From Gautieria morchelliformis (taxonomy: Eukaryota > Basidiomycota > Agaricomycetes > Gomphales > Gomphaceae), in the NCBI GenBank assembly GCA_015179125.1, contig WHVA01000153.1, positions 158,511 to 222,510 on the forward strand: a stretch of 64,000 nucleotides of DNA, written 5' to 3'. Under the pieces are notes generated by a model that saw only the letters and a list, made by a program, of their open reading frames with translations, did not search any database and was not told the DNA's origin. Shown here piece after piece: positions 54,697 to 64,000 of this stretch (the first letter of the stretch is position 1; the number at the start of each line of letters is the position of its first letter). Position numbers and translations under genes: made by a program.

Positions 54697-55284
54697 ATGT
54701 CAAGTAGCAATAACATGTACAAGATCGACCGCTTGAACGGGGATAATTACGCGGTGTGGCGCCGGCGGCTCGAGTGGATACTTGATGATTTATATCTGTG
54801 GGACGTGGCTATCGGCAGGGAGATGGAACCGAGACCGGCAGATGCCGACAACGTCACTGCGACCGAGCAGCAGGAAATCAACGATTGGAGAAGGAAGGAC
54901 AAGAAAGCCAGAAAAGAGATTTGCCTCAGAGTCGCTGATGAACAACTAGTTTACATCAATCAGACGATGTCTGCATTTGCTGTATGGGCTAGTTTACAAG
55001 CAATATTTGAATCTAAGGGAGCCGTGGGGATTGTAAATCTCCGAAGAGATTTCTTCCGAACGCTTGCCGAGGACGGCGCGAACATGGAGGAGCACGTACG
55101 CAAGCTCCGCGGCATTCAACAGGAACTCAATGCACGAGGACATTACATCAGTGACACTGAGTTCTCGAACACGTTGCTGACGTCATTACCAGACTCTTGG
55201 TCGGCGTTTATTACGGCAGTAAACGCCAGTGGAGCCAGGACGACAGCTGATATATTAATAGCTCGAGTCCTCGATGAGGATTGA
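54697..55284 (+). CDS. copia Gag, stopped by TGA
   Basis: 195 residues starting MSSSNNMYKIDRLNGDNYAV, the UBN2/retrotransposon Gag type (NYAVWRRRLEWIL, then LLTSLPDSWSAFITAV). It ends at a TGA (55282-55284) where a longer Gag would be expected before the zinc knuckle, so the element is probably dead. Confidence 0.85.
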   Translation: MSSSNNMYKIDRLNGDNYAVWRRRLEWILDDLYLWDVAIGREMEPRPADADNVTATEQQEINDWRRKDKKARKEICLRVADEQLVYINQTMSAFAVWASLQAIFESKGAVGIVNLRRDFFRTLAEDGANMEEHVRKLRGIQQELNARGHYISDTEFSNTLLTSLPDSWSAFITAVNASGARTTADILIARVLDED

Positions 55285-55367
55285 GCACGGAAAGCTGGAT
55301 CGGCACGGCAGACGGTGCTTAAGGCGTAACAACGTCACAGGCCCAGGAAAGATGACTCAGGAGCAAC

Positions 55368-55814
55368 AAAGGGAAAGTGCCGAAATTGCGGCAAGAAGGG
55401 TCATTACGTGAAGGACTGCTGGGCGAAAGGTGGCGGCAAGGAAGGCCAAGCACCAAAGTGGTTCAAATCAGGGAACAAAGAGACAGTTAAACAAGCAGAA
55501 GAAAAGGACTTCGCATTTGTATCTAAGGAGGTAGCATACAGTGCTATATCGGCATCTGACTGGCTAGCCGATTCAGCGGCAACAATACACATAGCCCGAA
55601 GCTGAAATGATTTCGCTAGCTATGCCGAGGACCCATCAGAGATTGAAGGAATTTCACCTGATGCGGTACTACATACACAAGGCCGAGGCACTATATACAT
55701 GGAATTCAAGGTTGGCGCCAAGACGAACATGATCGAACTACATGACGTCAAGCATGCACTGGATGCGCCGAACAACCTTATCAGTGTAGGGTGTCTAACT
55801 GATAAGGGCAACAT
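55368..55814 (+). pseudogene. copia zinc knuckle and protease start
   Basis: CRNCGKKGHYVKDC is a CCHC knuckle. It is followed by WLADSAATIHIARS, the protease active-site region with Ala in place of the usual Gly of D-S-G-A, then a TGA at 55603-55605. Coding continues in frame with IEGISPDAVLHTQGRGTIYM to the gypsy insertion. Confidence 0.75.
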
Positions 55815-56299
55815 TGTCAGGGGACACCCTGTTTTCCATTTCCAGTTCCGACACCACACCCAGTTCCGACTCCATTTCCGACTCCACTTCCGGTTCCGAT
55901 TCCATCTCCGCCTCCGCTTTTGGAAATGATTCCGCTTCTGGGAGAACTTCCACCAGTTCTGTTCACCTTGCCAGTTCCGCTCCAATTTCCGACTTCCACT
56001 CTCTGAACAGTGTCGTAAATCAAGCGACTCGCGTAATGGGTGGCATCAAGGGTCGATCAAGGGTCAGGGAGATGCAGGGTTGATGGCGGGTGCCAAGTGT
56101 TGTCCCTGGCTGCGCAGCGTAGTATAATACAGGCTCGCTGACATTGGGGGTCCTTAGACTTTTCTCTTTGGATTTCCCCTTGTCAGGTGAGAATCCCCTC
56201 TCTTGTATACTCTGTTCATTTATACATACTTTGGATTTCCCCTTGTCAGTCAGTTGTGTGGTAGTGTAATCTCCACAACCAGCCAGGGTTGCCCTTACA
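55815..56299 (+). repeat. 5' LTR of a Ty3/gypsy element, about 485 bp
   Basis: Begins TGTCAGGGGACACCC inside the copia protease and ends GGTTGCCCTTACA. It holds an imperfect array of TTCCGATTCC-type hexamers (55845-55925) and two copies of TTTGGATTTCCCCTTGTCAG near 56167 and 56232. A partner 3' LTR is not in the window. Confidence 0.65.
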
Positions 56300-56483
56300 G
56301 CAGAAAAGTCTACCCCCCAGAGGACCGGCGGTCGTACTGCGCATTGCATTCGCCATAGGTGCGTTCGGAATCGGAGACAGCGACTCGGAGATCGCAACCT
56401 CTTCCGCACACACAGCATATGACAGCCCCTCTTACGTCGAGCTCCCAACCCCGGAAATCCCGTCCCATATTTCTCCTTCCGAC

Positions 56484-57615
56484 ATGGATCCGGACGATTG
56501 TCTTCGGAATATGGAGGAGGAATTGATGCGGAACCGGATGAAGACCGACGCGATTGAAACAGCCTTACAAGCGATTTTGGCTAAGTTAGATATTCCACAA
56601 AGTGGTGGAAATAAAATGCTGGACGATCCGGATTTTGGAAAAGCGGAAGTAGCAGAAGAGAGGGTCTCCGCGAAGTTAGCAAAGGTCAAACCCGCAACTC
56701 CGGCGGACTTTTACAGAGATCGGGAGAAGGGACACGCTCTTTCCGAACGACCAGGCTCGGATTCACTGGGCATTGTCCTTTTTCAAGTCGGACCGCGCAG
56801 CCCGTTTTGCAAACAAGGTGATCCGACATGAAGCAAAGGGCAAGGGGAACTACTTCCGGGACTGGGATGCCTTCGAGAAAACATTTTCCGACCAGTTCTG
56901 CCCGAAAAACGAGCAGCTCACAGCCCTTACAAAGCTCGAGGGGACCAGCTGGTACCAGGCCAAGGATCCGGTCGATGACTACATCGATCGCTTCCAGGAG
57001 CTCATCGACCTTGCGGAGTATGACGACAACAAGACGATCGTCATCAAATTCCGACGAGGACTTGATCCGACACTCCAGAACCAAGTCGCGCTGCTTGGGG
57101 ACGGAGCTCCGGATTTTGATGACCCGGAAGGGTGGTACCAAGCTGCGCAGAGGGTGTCCCGGAACAGGGAAGGAAATGAGGCCTTCGTGGAGACAAGCTG
57201 GAACATGACACGCAGTTCCACTCGTCCTACTCCACCTGTGCCAAAACCCGGAAGCGCATTCATTCCCACACAGAAAATATTTCCGACGCTTGCTCCGCCT
57301 GCTCCTATTAGGCACCATAGCCCTCCTCCCTCGAAGAGTGGCCCTGCCCCGATGGATGTTGACCGCATGCGTGGAAAAGGCCACGGAACTATCACCTGCT
57401 TCCGATGTCGACAACCAGGCCACTATGCTCATGAGTGCCCCCAAGCCTTTGATATCCGGCTTATGACCACAGAGGAGAAACTCGAGCTCCTTCCAGAGTT
57501 CCTCGCACTTGCGGACATAAGCGGAGTGCCCACTGTGGAAGAGGTTTCCAAAAATGCGGAACATGGTCCACCGGAAGCGGAGGATGCGTCGGATTTTGTG
57601 ACACGCAGCGGGTGA
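56484..57615 (+). pseudogene. gypsy Gag with an internal break
   Basis: The first frame (MDPDDCLRNMEEELMRNRMK) breaks near 56740, where a frame change and an apparent loss of part of the central region join it to SFFKSDRAARFANKVIRHE. From there to 57615 it is normal: WDAFEKTFSDQFCPKNEQL, GTSWYQAKDPVDDYIDRFQE and a CCHC knuckle, CFRCRQPGHYAHEC. It ends in TGA at 57613-57615, overlapping the pol frame in the -1 frame. Confidence 0.8.
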
Positions 57616-60600
57616 GATGTGTGCCCCTGCTGCCTGTACATAACCGGTTTGCCTGTCTTGAAGTAGAGAATGAAAAGCCCCCACTCCCCTCACTTCGTAC
57701 AGACCCACCGGATAAAGTCACACAAAAACCAAATCCGACACCCCGTCCATCCTGTATCCACCCTTGGGAGAGACGCCTCCCGAAGCACTATGTTGTTGCT
57801 GCCACCCCTGGCCCCAAGTCCCTAGTCATTAAGGTGGAGATCCAGACGACAGATACGGCGGAAGTCAAATCCGGACCCGCCCTTGTCGATTGCGGGGCCA
57901 CTGGTCAGTTTATAGACCGGGACTATGTGGAACGGAACCGACTGACCACGTGGAAGTTGCAACATGCAATCCCGGTGTTCAATGTGGATGGAAGCCCCAA
58001 TGAGGCAGGGTCCATCACGGAGATAGTAGACACAATTCTCTGCTATGATGGGCACTCAGAACGCACTTCCTTTGCAGTCACCAGCCTGGGGAAGCAAGAC
58101 ATCATCCTCGGGTTTACCTGGCTTCAGGAGCACAACCCGGAGATCAATTGGCAGACTCGGAAGGTACTGATGAGTCGATGTCCAGCCAAGTGTCACATGT
58201 GCCGGTCGGAAGTGCGGAAGGAACACCAGGAGCAGCGGAAGACCGAACGGCTCATACAGACATGTAGTTCTGGCCCCCATCCACTGCTTGCAGAAGAAGA
58301 CTCGGAAGCGGAATTTGAACCGGATCCCACTTCCAATTCCGATTCCGATTCCGATTCCGACTCCGACATCATCCAACTCGGTCCAGAAGATGCTCTGGCG
58401 GAGGGGGAGCGCCTGCTGTACATAAACCTTCCACTGGAAGCGGAACACATCCGTGCCACCGGAAATATTTCGCAACACCTTGCTGAAGCCTCCAAGAGGC
58501 ATGATAGAGTGGAGGCGGGAATTACGGAGTACCTGCGGGAGTTCGAGGACGTCTTTTCCAAGGAGTCGTTTGATGCCCTGCCTCCACGGAAGCTGTGGGA
58601 CCACACCATTGAGTTGGAGCCTGGGTCAAAGCCCACCAACTGCAAAATCTACCCGCTGTCACCCAAGGAGCAGGTAGAGCTTGATGCATTCCTTGTGGAA
58701 AACCTCCGTACAGGGAGGATCCGCCCCTCCAAGTCACCCATGGCATCTCCGGTGTTCTTCATCAAGAAGAAGGATGGCTCACTCAGACTTGTGCAGGATT
58801 ACCGGGCCTTGAATGCGATCATGATCAAGAACCGGTACCCCATTCCACTCATTTCTGAACTGATCACACAACTCCGCGGGGCAAGGTACTTCACTAAGCT
58901 GGATGTCCGCTGGGGCTTCAATAATGTCCGGATCCGGGAGGGAGACGAGTGGAAGGCCGCATTCCGCACCAACCGAGGACTCTTTGAGCCACAGGTCATG
59001 TTCTTCGGCCTCACCAACAGTCCTGCCACATTCCAGACGATGATGAATGACATTTTCCGTGACATGATAGCAGAAGGGGTTGTCTGCGTCTACCTCGATG
59101 ACATCCTCATCTTCACAAAAACAATGTCCGAACATTGGGAAGTCGTGTGGAGAGTGCTGGAATGGCTCCAGGAGTACCACCTGTGTCTCAAGCCGGAAAA
59201 GTGCGAATTTGAGCGGACGCGGATAGAGTATCTTGGGGTGATTGTGTCGGAAGGAAAGGTAGAGATGGACCCAGTCAAAGTTTCCGGTGTGTCGGATTGG
59301 CCCGTGCCGCGGAACAAGAAGGAGGTCCAGTCCTTCATTGGGTTTGTCAATTTCTACCGGCAGTTCATCAAGGACTTCTCCTGCCATGCCTGTGCCCTCT
59401 TCGACCTCACCAAGAAGGAGGTTGGATGGCGGTGGGGAGAGCCGGAACAGGCCTCCTTTGACAAACTCAAAGAGCTGATCACTTCTGCCCCGGTCCTGAT
59501 CTTTCCCGACGACTCTCGCCCTTATCAAGTTGAGGCGGATTCTTCCGACACAGCTACCGGAGCGGTCTTGTCACAACAGTCATCGGAAGATGGTGGGGGG
59601 TGGCATCCGATTGCCTTCTCTAAGAGCCTTAGTCCGGTCGAGCGGAACTATGAGATCCATGACAAGGAGATGCTGGCAATCATCCGAGCGCTGGAGGAGT
59701 GGCGACACTTCCTCGAGGGTGCTCTATGCCCATTTGAGATCTGGACAGACCACAAGAACCTCGAGTATTTCCGCACATCTAAGAAGTTGAACCGACGACA
59801 AGCACGGTGGTCCCTACACCTGTCCCGGTTCGACTTCATGCTCCACCACCACCGGCCCGGCCACACCATGGGCAAGCCCGATGCCCTATCCCGCCATGCG
59901 GATCATGGAAGCGGAAGTGGAGACAATGTGGATATGACACTGCTCCGCCCAAGTCTCTTTGCAATCTGCGCCCTAGAAGGAGTGACTGCAGTTGGGGCGG
60001 AAGCGGAAATGCTCCGGGATATCCGGAGGCAGTACCGGAGTGGAGAGAAGGAGGAGTCGGTGGTGAAGGCAGTGGAGGAGCTTCGGAAAGGGCACTCACG
60101 GTCTGTATGGGCAGCGGAGTGGTCGGAACGTGATGGACTGCTCCACTTCAGAGGCAAGGTCTACGTTCCAGGTGGGGCAGACCTCCGCCGCCGCATCGTG
60201 TCCCAGCACCACAACACACGGGTCGCTGGGCATGCTGGCAGGTGGAAGATGCTGGAGTTAGTGGCTCGGAATTACTGGTGGCCTCAGATGTCCCACTACA
60301 TTGGACAGTATGTGAAGACATGTGACCTTTGTCTCCGAACCAAAGCACAACGACATCCGCCCGTCGGAGAACTTGTTCCACTCCCGATTCCCGAATCCCA
60401 CTGGGACACCATCAGTGTCAACTTCATCGTTGAACTCCCAGAGTCTCATGGCTACGACGCGATCATGAACATTGTGGATTCGGTAAGCAAGGTGTCCCAC
60501 TTCATTCCGACGCACATGACGATCACAGCACTCGGAGCGGCCCGCCTGTTCCTTGTGCATGTCTGGAAGTTGCATGGGCTCCCGAAACAAGTTGTTTCCG

Positions 60601-61262
60601 ACTGAGGTCCGCAATTTGTCGCGGAACTGACTCGGGAGCTCTACTGCCTGCTCGGCATAAGGCTGGCTACCACCACAGCATACCATCCGCAGGGTGACGG
60701 ACAGACGGAACGGGTCAATCAGGAGTTGGAGCAATATCTCCGCCTCTTTGTCAATGAGAGGCAGGATGACTGGGATGAGTTACTTCCACTGGCGGAATTC
60801 CAATACAACAACCATGTACATTCCGCCACACAACAGACTCCCTTCATGCTTGACTCCGGACAACACCCGCGGATGGGCTTCGAACCATGCCAGGCTGAGT
60901 CCCGACTCGAGACGGTCAATGAGTTCCGGGACCGCATGGACTCCACACTTTCGGAAGCCAAGTCGGCCCTTGCGAAGGCCAAGGATGACATGGCAAGGTA
61001 CTACAACCAACGCCAGGTTCCTGCCCCAGAGTACCAAGTTGGAGATAAGGTGTATCTAGATGCAAGTGACATCCGCACCACACGCCCTTCGCAGAAGCTT
61101 GCCCACCGCTACCTTGGGCCCTTCACAGTGATGCGGAGGGTTGGACGGAATGCATACTGCCTCCGACTTCCAATGTCCATGTCCCGCCTCCACCCCGTCT
61201 TCAACATGGTGAAGTTACTCCTTATGCTTGAGGACCCAATTCCAGGTCAGAAGGCTCGTCCG
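57612..61262 (+). pseudogene. gypsy Pol polyprotein (PR-RT-RH-IN) with one in-frame TGA
   Basis: Lies in the -1 frame relative to Gag, with no ATG at the junction, so expression by -1 frameshifting is likely. The protease motif LVDCGATGQFI is at about residues 91-101. The reverse transcriptase has YLDDILIF (about residue 495), then the RNase H (EADSSDTATGAVLSQ). The integrase zinc region is HHNTRVAGHAGRWKMLELVA followed by CDLC, about residues 865-905. At 60603-60605 a TGA replaces an expected CGA between VVSD and GPQFVAEL; the same frame then continues (TTTAYHPQGDGQTERVNQEL) to the second LTR at 61263. The integrase C-terminus is cut there. Confidence 0.9.
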
Positions 61263-61822
61263 TGTTACGATACGATCCGTCGTAAGGTTGACCGAGGTCG
61301 GGGACGAAACCCGAGTCAAGGTCCGAGGTTACGGGGCGAGGTTTGGATGGGGAAGTCGGAGAGGGACTTGGCTTCAGCTTATGTGCTGCGCCGACCCTAC
61401 GCACGAGTCCCAATTTCGGAGGTAAACGAATAAGAGGCGAGGTTCTGGCTTAAGAGGCGAGGCGTAGAAACTAGCTAGGGATCGAAGGGACACGATAGTT
61501 GATTTTCAGACTGAGGAGTAGGAATGCATACAAGGGGGTTATATACGGACGAGGTGCAAGTCAGGGGCGAACGGATTAGTGGAGGTCAGGGCGGGGTCAG
61601 GAGACCGAGGTCAGGGCGAGGTAATATACGAATGATGCGTGATGGAGCGGAATCAGTAACTAAGGGGATACGGGCATGGGATCAAGGTCGGATATGAGTT
61701 CAAGCTCGGGATCGGGCTCGGGCACGGATAAGTATCATATGTACTCGGCATGAATATCACAAGGCTCGGGCTCGGAAGAAGGTTCTACCGGTAAGTAGCC
61801 GGCCAAAGGCCGGGTCCTTACA
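61263..61822 (-). repeat. 3' LTR of the second Ty3/gypsy element, 560 bp
   Basis: Read on the minus strand it begins TGTAAGGACCCGGCC at 61822 and ends GTAACA at 61263, with TG...CA ends. The base composition has many GGCTCGGG motifs. It cuts the pol of the first gypsy element. Confidence 0.75.
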
Positions 61823-61837
61823 GTATTCCCCCCTCAT
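61823..61837 (-). other. Polypurine tract of the second gypsy element
   Basis: On the minus strand GAGGGGGGAATAC lies directly upstream of the LTR start TGTAAGG, the position and composition of a plus-strand primer. It fixes the element's orientation as minus. Confidence 0.75.
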
Positions 61838-61946
61838 GGCCGAGACCCTCGAGGCCGTAATGTGAACAGGGTTCGCCTATCCTTGAATCTAGATCTCGGT
61901 CCGATGTTAAGTAGCCGGAAAGGCGAAGCTTAAATCGTAGCCGAGG

Positions 61947-63120
61947 TTGGATAAAAGGGTGGGTAGGAGGCAGCGAACCCCATTGCCAACTAATATGGTG
62001 CGCCCTCAAGCCCTCTTCAGCTCAGCCGTCGACGAGAACAGCGTGAACAACGCGTTCGACCAGACTTTGTTGTCTGAGGAGAACGGAGCCTCGGGCGAGG
62101 TTATGCCCGAGGATCGACCCAAGGTTGGCGTCCTGCAAATCGATGACACTGGTGCCATCGACATGCGGCAGCCGTGGCAGGAAGGGCCGAGTGGAAAGAA
62201 GGTGAGTACCCTTGTTGTCTAGTCATGGACGCTGCTGATTCGTCTAGTATAAGCGCATGTTATTCTCCTACCACCCGACCGACTTGTCCCTATACGGGTA
62301 CAAGCTCGCCGACGGGGGACCTCGCGAGTGGCAGCTCGCGACCAAGGCCGAGGCGAGGTGCGCGCGCTGCGAAGAGCGCGACTATACGTGCCTTCGGGCC
62401 GTTAGTCTCGACTTCGGCCTCGCCGACCAGGGTGCCTGCGTGTGGTGCAGGACCCGTTCCTTGGGTTGTAGTATCGCCCAAGGTCGCCGCAGCAAGGCAA
62501 CCCCAGGCAAGGGTCAGGCGGGTACCGCGAGCAAGAAGCGAGCGAGGAGCGAGGAGGCCGAGGATGGACCGAGGCCGAGGAAAGAGGCCAAGGTTCAGGA
62601 CGAAGTTGCAGAGGACGACGACTCGAGTGATTGGGTCGAGAGGAACCTCGAGATGAGGGTAGAGCGGATGGAAGCGAGGTTGAGCGAGGAGAAGGGTAAG
62701 GAGACTGGGGAAGTGAGGCAGCGTGAGGAGACAGAGGTCGGGGAAGCGAGGCAGACTGAGGGGGAGGAAACCGAGGTTGGAGGTCGGAGGGCGAAAAAGG
62801 ACAAGAAGACGAAAAGATCGGAGCGAAGTGCGGAGATGAGGGAGTTGATAGCGGCGGTGAGGGATGTGGGACAGAAGGTTGGCGAGGTTGGGGAGAGGGT
62901 GTGCGAGTTGCTAGGGGAGTTTAGGGCTGCGAATGACAGGATGAACAGGGCGGATGTGGAGTTCATGAGGATAAGGAGGAGGCGGAATTATTTGAAGCGG
63001 ATGCAGGGGGCGAGAGACTTGGCGGATTATGGGGGACATGGGGTCTGGTGGAGCGAAGTAGTAGCAGTAATGAGGAGGAGTCAGGCGAGGGGAGCGAGGA
63101 GAGCGAGGGAGAGGATATGA
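61947..63120 (+). CDS. Antisense gene inside the second gypsy element, Cys-motif protein
   Basis: Read opposite to pol, between pol and the 3' LTR. Two exons, 61947-62201 and 62248-63120, are joined by a 46-bp GT-AG intron in phase (SGKK/YKRMLFSYHP), giving about 375 residues; ATG 61995 is an alternative start. It has two linked Cys clusters, CARCEERDYTC and CVWCRTRSLGC, separated by about 20 residues, reminiscent of fungal zinc-cluster proteins. A long charged segment and a predicted coiled coil follow (VRDVGQKVGEVGERVCELLG). No protein of known function is recognised. The frame is intact although the neighbouring pol is frameshifted. Confidence 0.7.
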
Positions 63121-63239
63121 GGATGGTGGAATAACTAGTAAATGGAATAATAGACTTTTCTTGGATTTTATCGATTTTGTTTTGAAGGGTTTTTTGTCAT
63201 CTAACTACCGGGGTCATGGGGATTAACAGGGGAAAACGA

Positions 63240-64000
63240 TCATAGAGCAGTCAAGGGGCCGGGCTTGCCCGGGTAAGAGTCATGGAAATCCGTGACCAGC
63301 TCCGAGGCATGATCAAGCTCGGAAGCGAGGATCCACGAGGTTTCTTCGTCGGTACCTTCGTAACCAGTCCACCTAACAAGGTAGAGTAATTTGCAGCTCT
63401 TGCGTCTATTATTGATCTTCGAGTCGAGGATTTCGGAAACCTCGAACTCGGGTTCGCCGTCGATAACGACTGGGGGGGAGGCGGCTGAAATCGGTTTGGT
63501 ATGGTGTTGGGCGAGGCTGGTTCGAGCATAGATACGTGGAAGACCGGATGGACTGAATGCATGTGTTCTGGAAGTCGAAGGGTGAAGGAGTGAGTACCCG
63601 CTCGGGAAATGATTCAAAAGGACCCAAGAACTTCTCGGCGAGCTTCTTGGTAGGCCGAGTTGTTCGAAAGTACTGTGCCTTCACAAAGGCGAGGGATCCT
63701 ACTTGGAAATCAGGAGCGGGCTTGCGACGAACATCGGCCGAGGCTTGGTAAGTTTTCTGAGCCTCGAGGATGGCGTGGCGAAGTTCTTGGTGAAGCTCAT
63801 CCAGGTCAACCACGAAGTCTCGGGCTCGTGCCGAGGCGAGGTCGCGCTCGGGGTGAACTGCGAGGTTCGGATGGTAGCCTTTATTGGCAAAGAATGGGGA
63901 GACGCCGGTGGTTGCGCTAGGCGCGTTGTTGTAAGCGAACTCGGCTAGGGGAAGGAGCGAAGCCCAATTGGACTGCTGATAGTTGCAATAGATCCTGAGG
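63240..64000 (-). pseudogene. gypsy integrase C-terminus with chromodomain, frameshifted
   Basis: From the window end downward the frame encodes NNAPSATTGVSPFFANKGYH, then ELHQELRHAILEAQ and RTTRPTKKLAEKFLGPFE. After about 63620 the coding moves between frames: HPVFHVSMLEPASPN lies in one and EFEVSEILDSKINNR plus YLVRWTGYEGTDEETSW, a chromodomain, in another. Stop at 63240. At least two indels are needed, so this copy is inactive. Confidence 0.8.

Larger units (their letters stand above)
54381..55814 (+). mobile_element. Ty1/copia retrotransposon, 5' part, cut by a gypsy element
   Basis: Contains the 5' LTR, gag, a zinc knuckle and the start of the protease. The element stops at 55814, where a gypsy LTR begins; integrase and reverse transcriptase would lie beyond the window if they survive. 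Confidence 0.8.
55815..64000 (+). mobile_element. Ty3/gypsy retrotransposon, plus strand, interrupted at 61263
   Basis: Inserted into the copia element. The order is LTR, Gag, protease, reverse transcriptase, RNase H, integrase. The 3' part, including any chromodomain and 3' LTR, is displaced by a second gypsy element whose LTR starts at 61263; it may resume beyond the window. Gag has an internal deletion and frame change, and pol has one TGA, so this copy is defective. Confidence 0.85.
61263..64000 (-). mobile_element. Second Ty3/gypsy retrotransposon, minus strand, 3' part
   Basis: Comprises the 3' LTR, polypurine tract, an antisense gene and the end of pol. It runs off the window. It is nested in the first gypsy element. 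Confidence 0.82.

Noticed and set aside
1-64000. CRISPR arrays, operons, riboswitches, attachment sites
   Set aside because: No regularly spaced short repeats or prokaryotic gene organisation; the conserved genes are spliced fungal genes.

Overview
The window is nuclear DNA of a filamentous basidiomycete, probably an Agaricomycete. The conserved genes have many short GT-AG introns of about 45-75 bases, the F-box gene has the two-module layout common in Agaricomycetes, and the chromodomain Ty3/gypsy, Ty1/copia and pogo elements are typical of these fungi. The genus cannot be fixed from sequence alone.

Layout. Positions 1-16,000 are an ordinary gene-bearing arm: a small candidate gene, an F-box protein, COP9 signalosome subunit 5 (CSN5), a zinc-finger protein, proteasome subunit beta-4 and the exportin Cse1. 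Positions 17,000-36,500 are mostly a degenerate GC-rich repeat family in two blocks (17.1-23.5 kb and 33.3-36.4 kb), with two paralogous genes of unknown function (24.4-25.8 and 31.4-32.4 kb) between them. Datable small insertions sit in these blocks: a hAT-type MITE, a poly(A)-tailed retroposed insert and an AT-rich foldback MITE. Positions 36,500-42,400 hold fragments of LINEs, LTRs and a gypsy element. Positions 43,339-64,000 are a stack of nested transposons. A pogo-type DNA transposon is split by an 8.76-kb AT-rich element, and its right terminal repeat is interrupted by a copia element. The copia element is interrupted by a gypsy element, which is interrupted by a second gypsy on the opposite strand that carries an antisense, intron-containing gene.

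The most unusual object is the 8,758-bp element at 44,481-53,238. It is bounded by TAA target duplications and short GGAGG-type inverted termini. Deleting it and one TAA rejoins the pogo transposase reading frame exactly. It encodes a PIF/Harbinger-like DDE transposase followed by a chromodomain in another frame. It also carries a virus- or plasmid-like replication set: a D5-type SF3 helicase, a protein with motifs like Rep_trans/RstA initiators, two small paired-cysteine proteins and a broken beta-rich gene. A near-perfect palindrome with 243-bp arms and two 675-bp direct repeats complete it. The genes are intronless, tightly packed and clearly AT-richer than the host. I infer a transposon that uses Harbinger-type cut-and-paste for integration and may have replicated as an episome. 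The replication role is a hypothesis, and several of its genes are now frameshifted.

No rRNA, tRNA, CRISPR array or prokaryotic operon was recognised. Long stretches without a recognised gene are listed as such.
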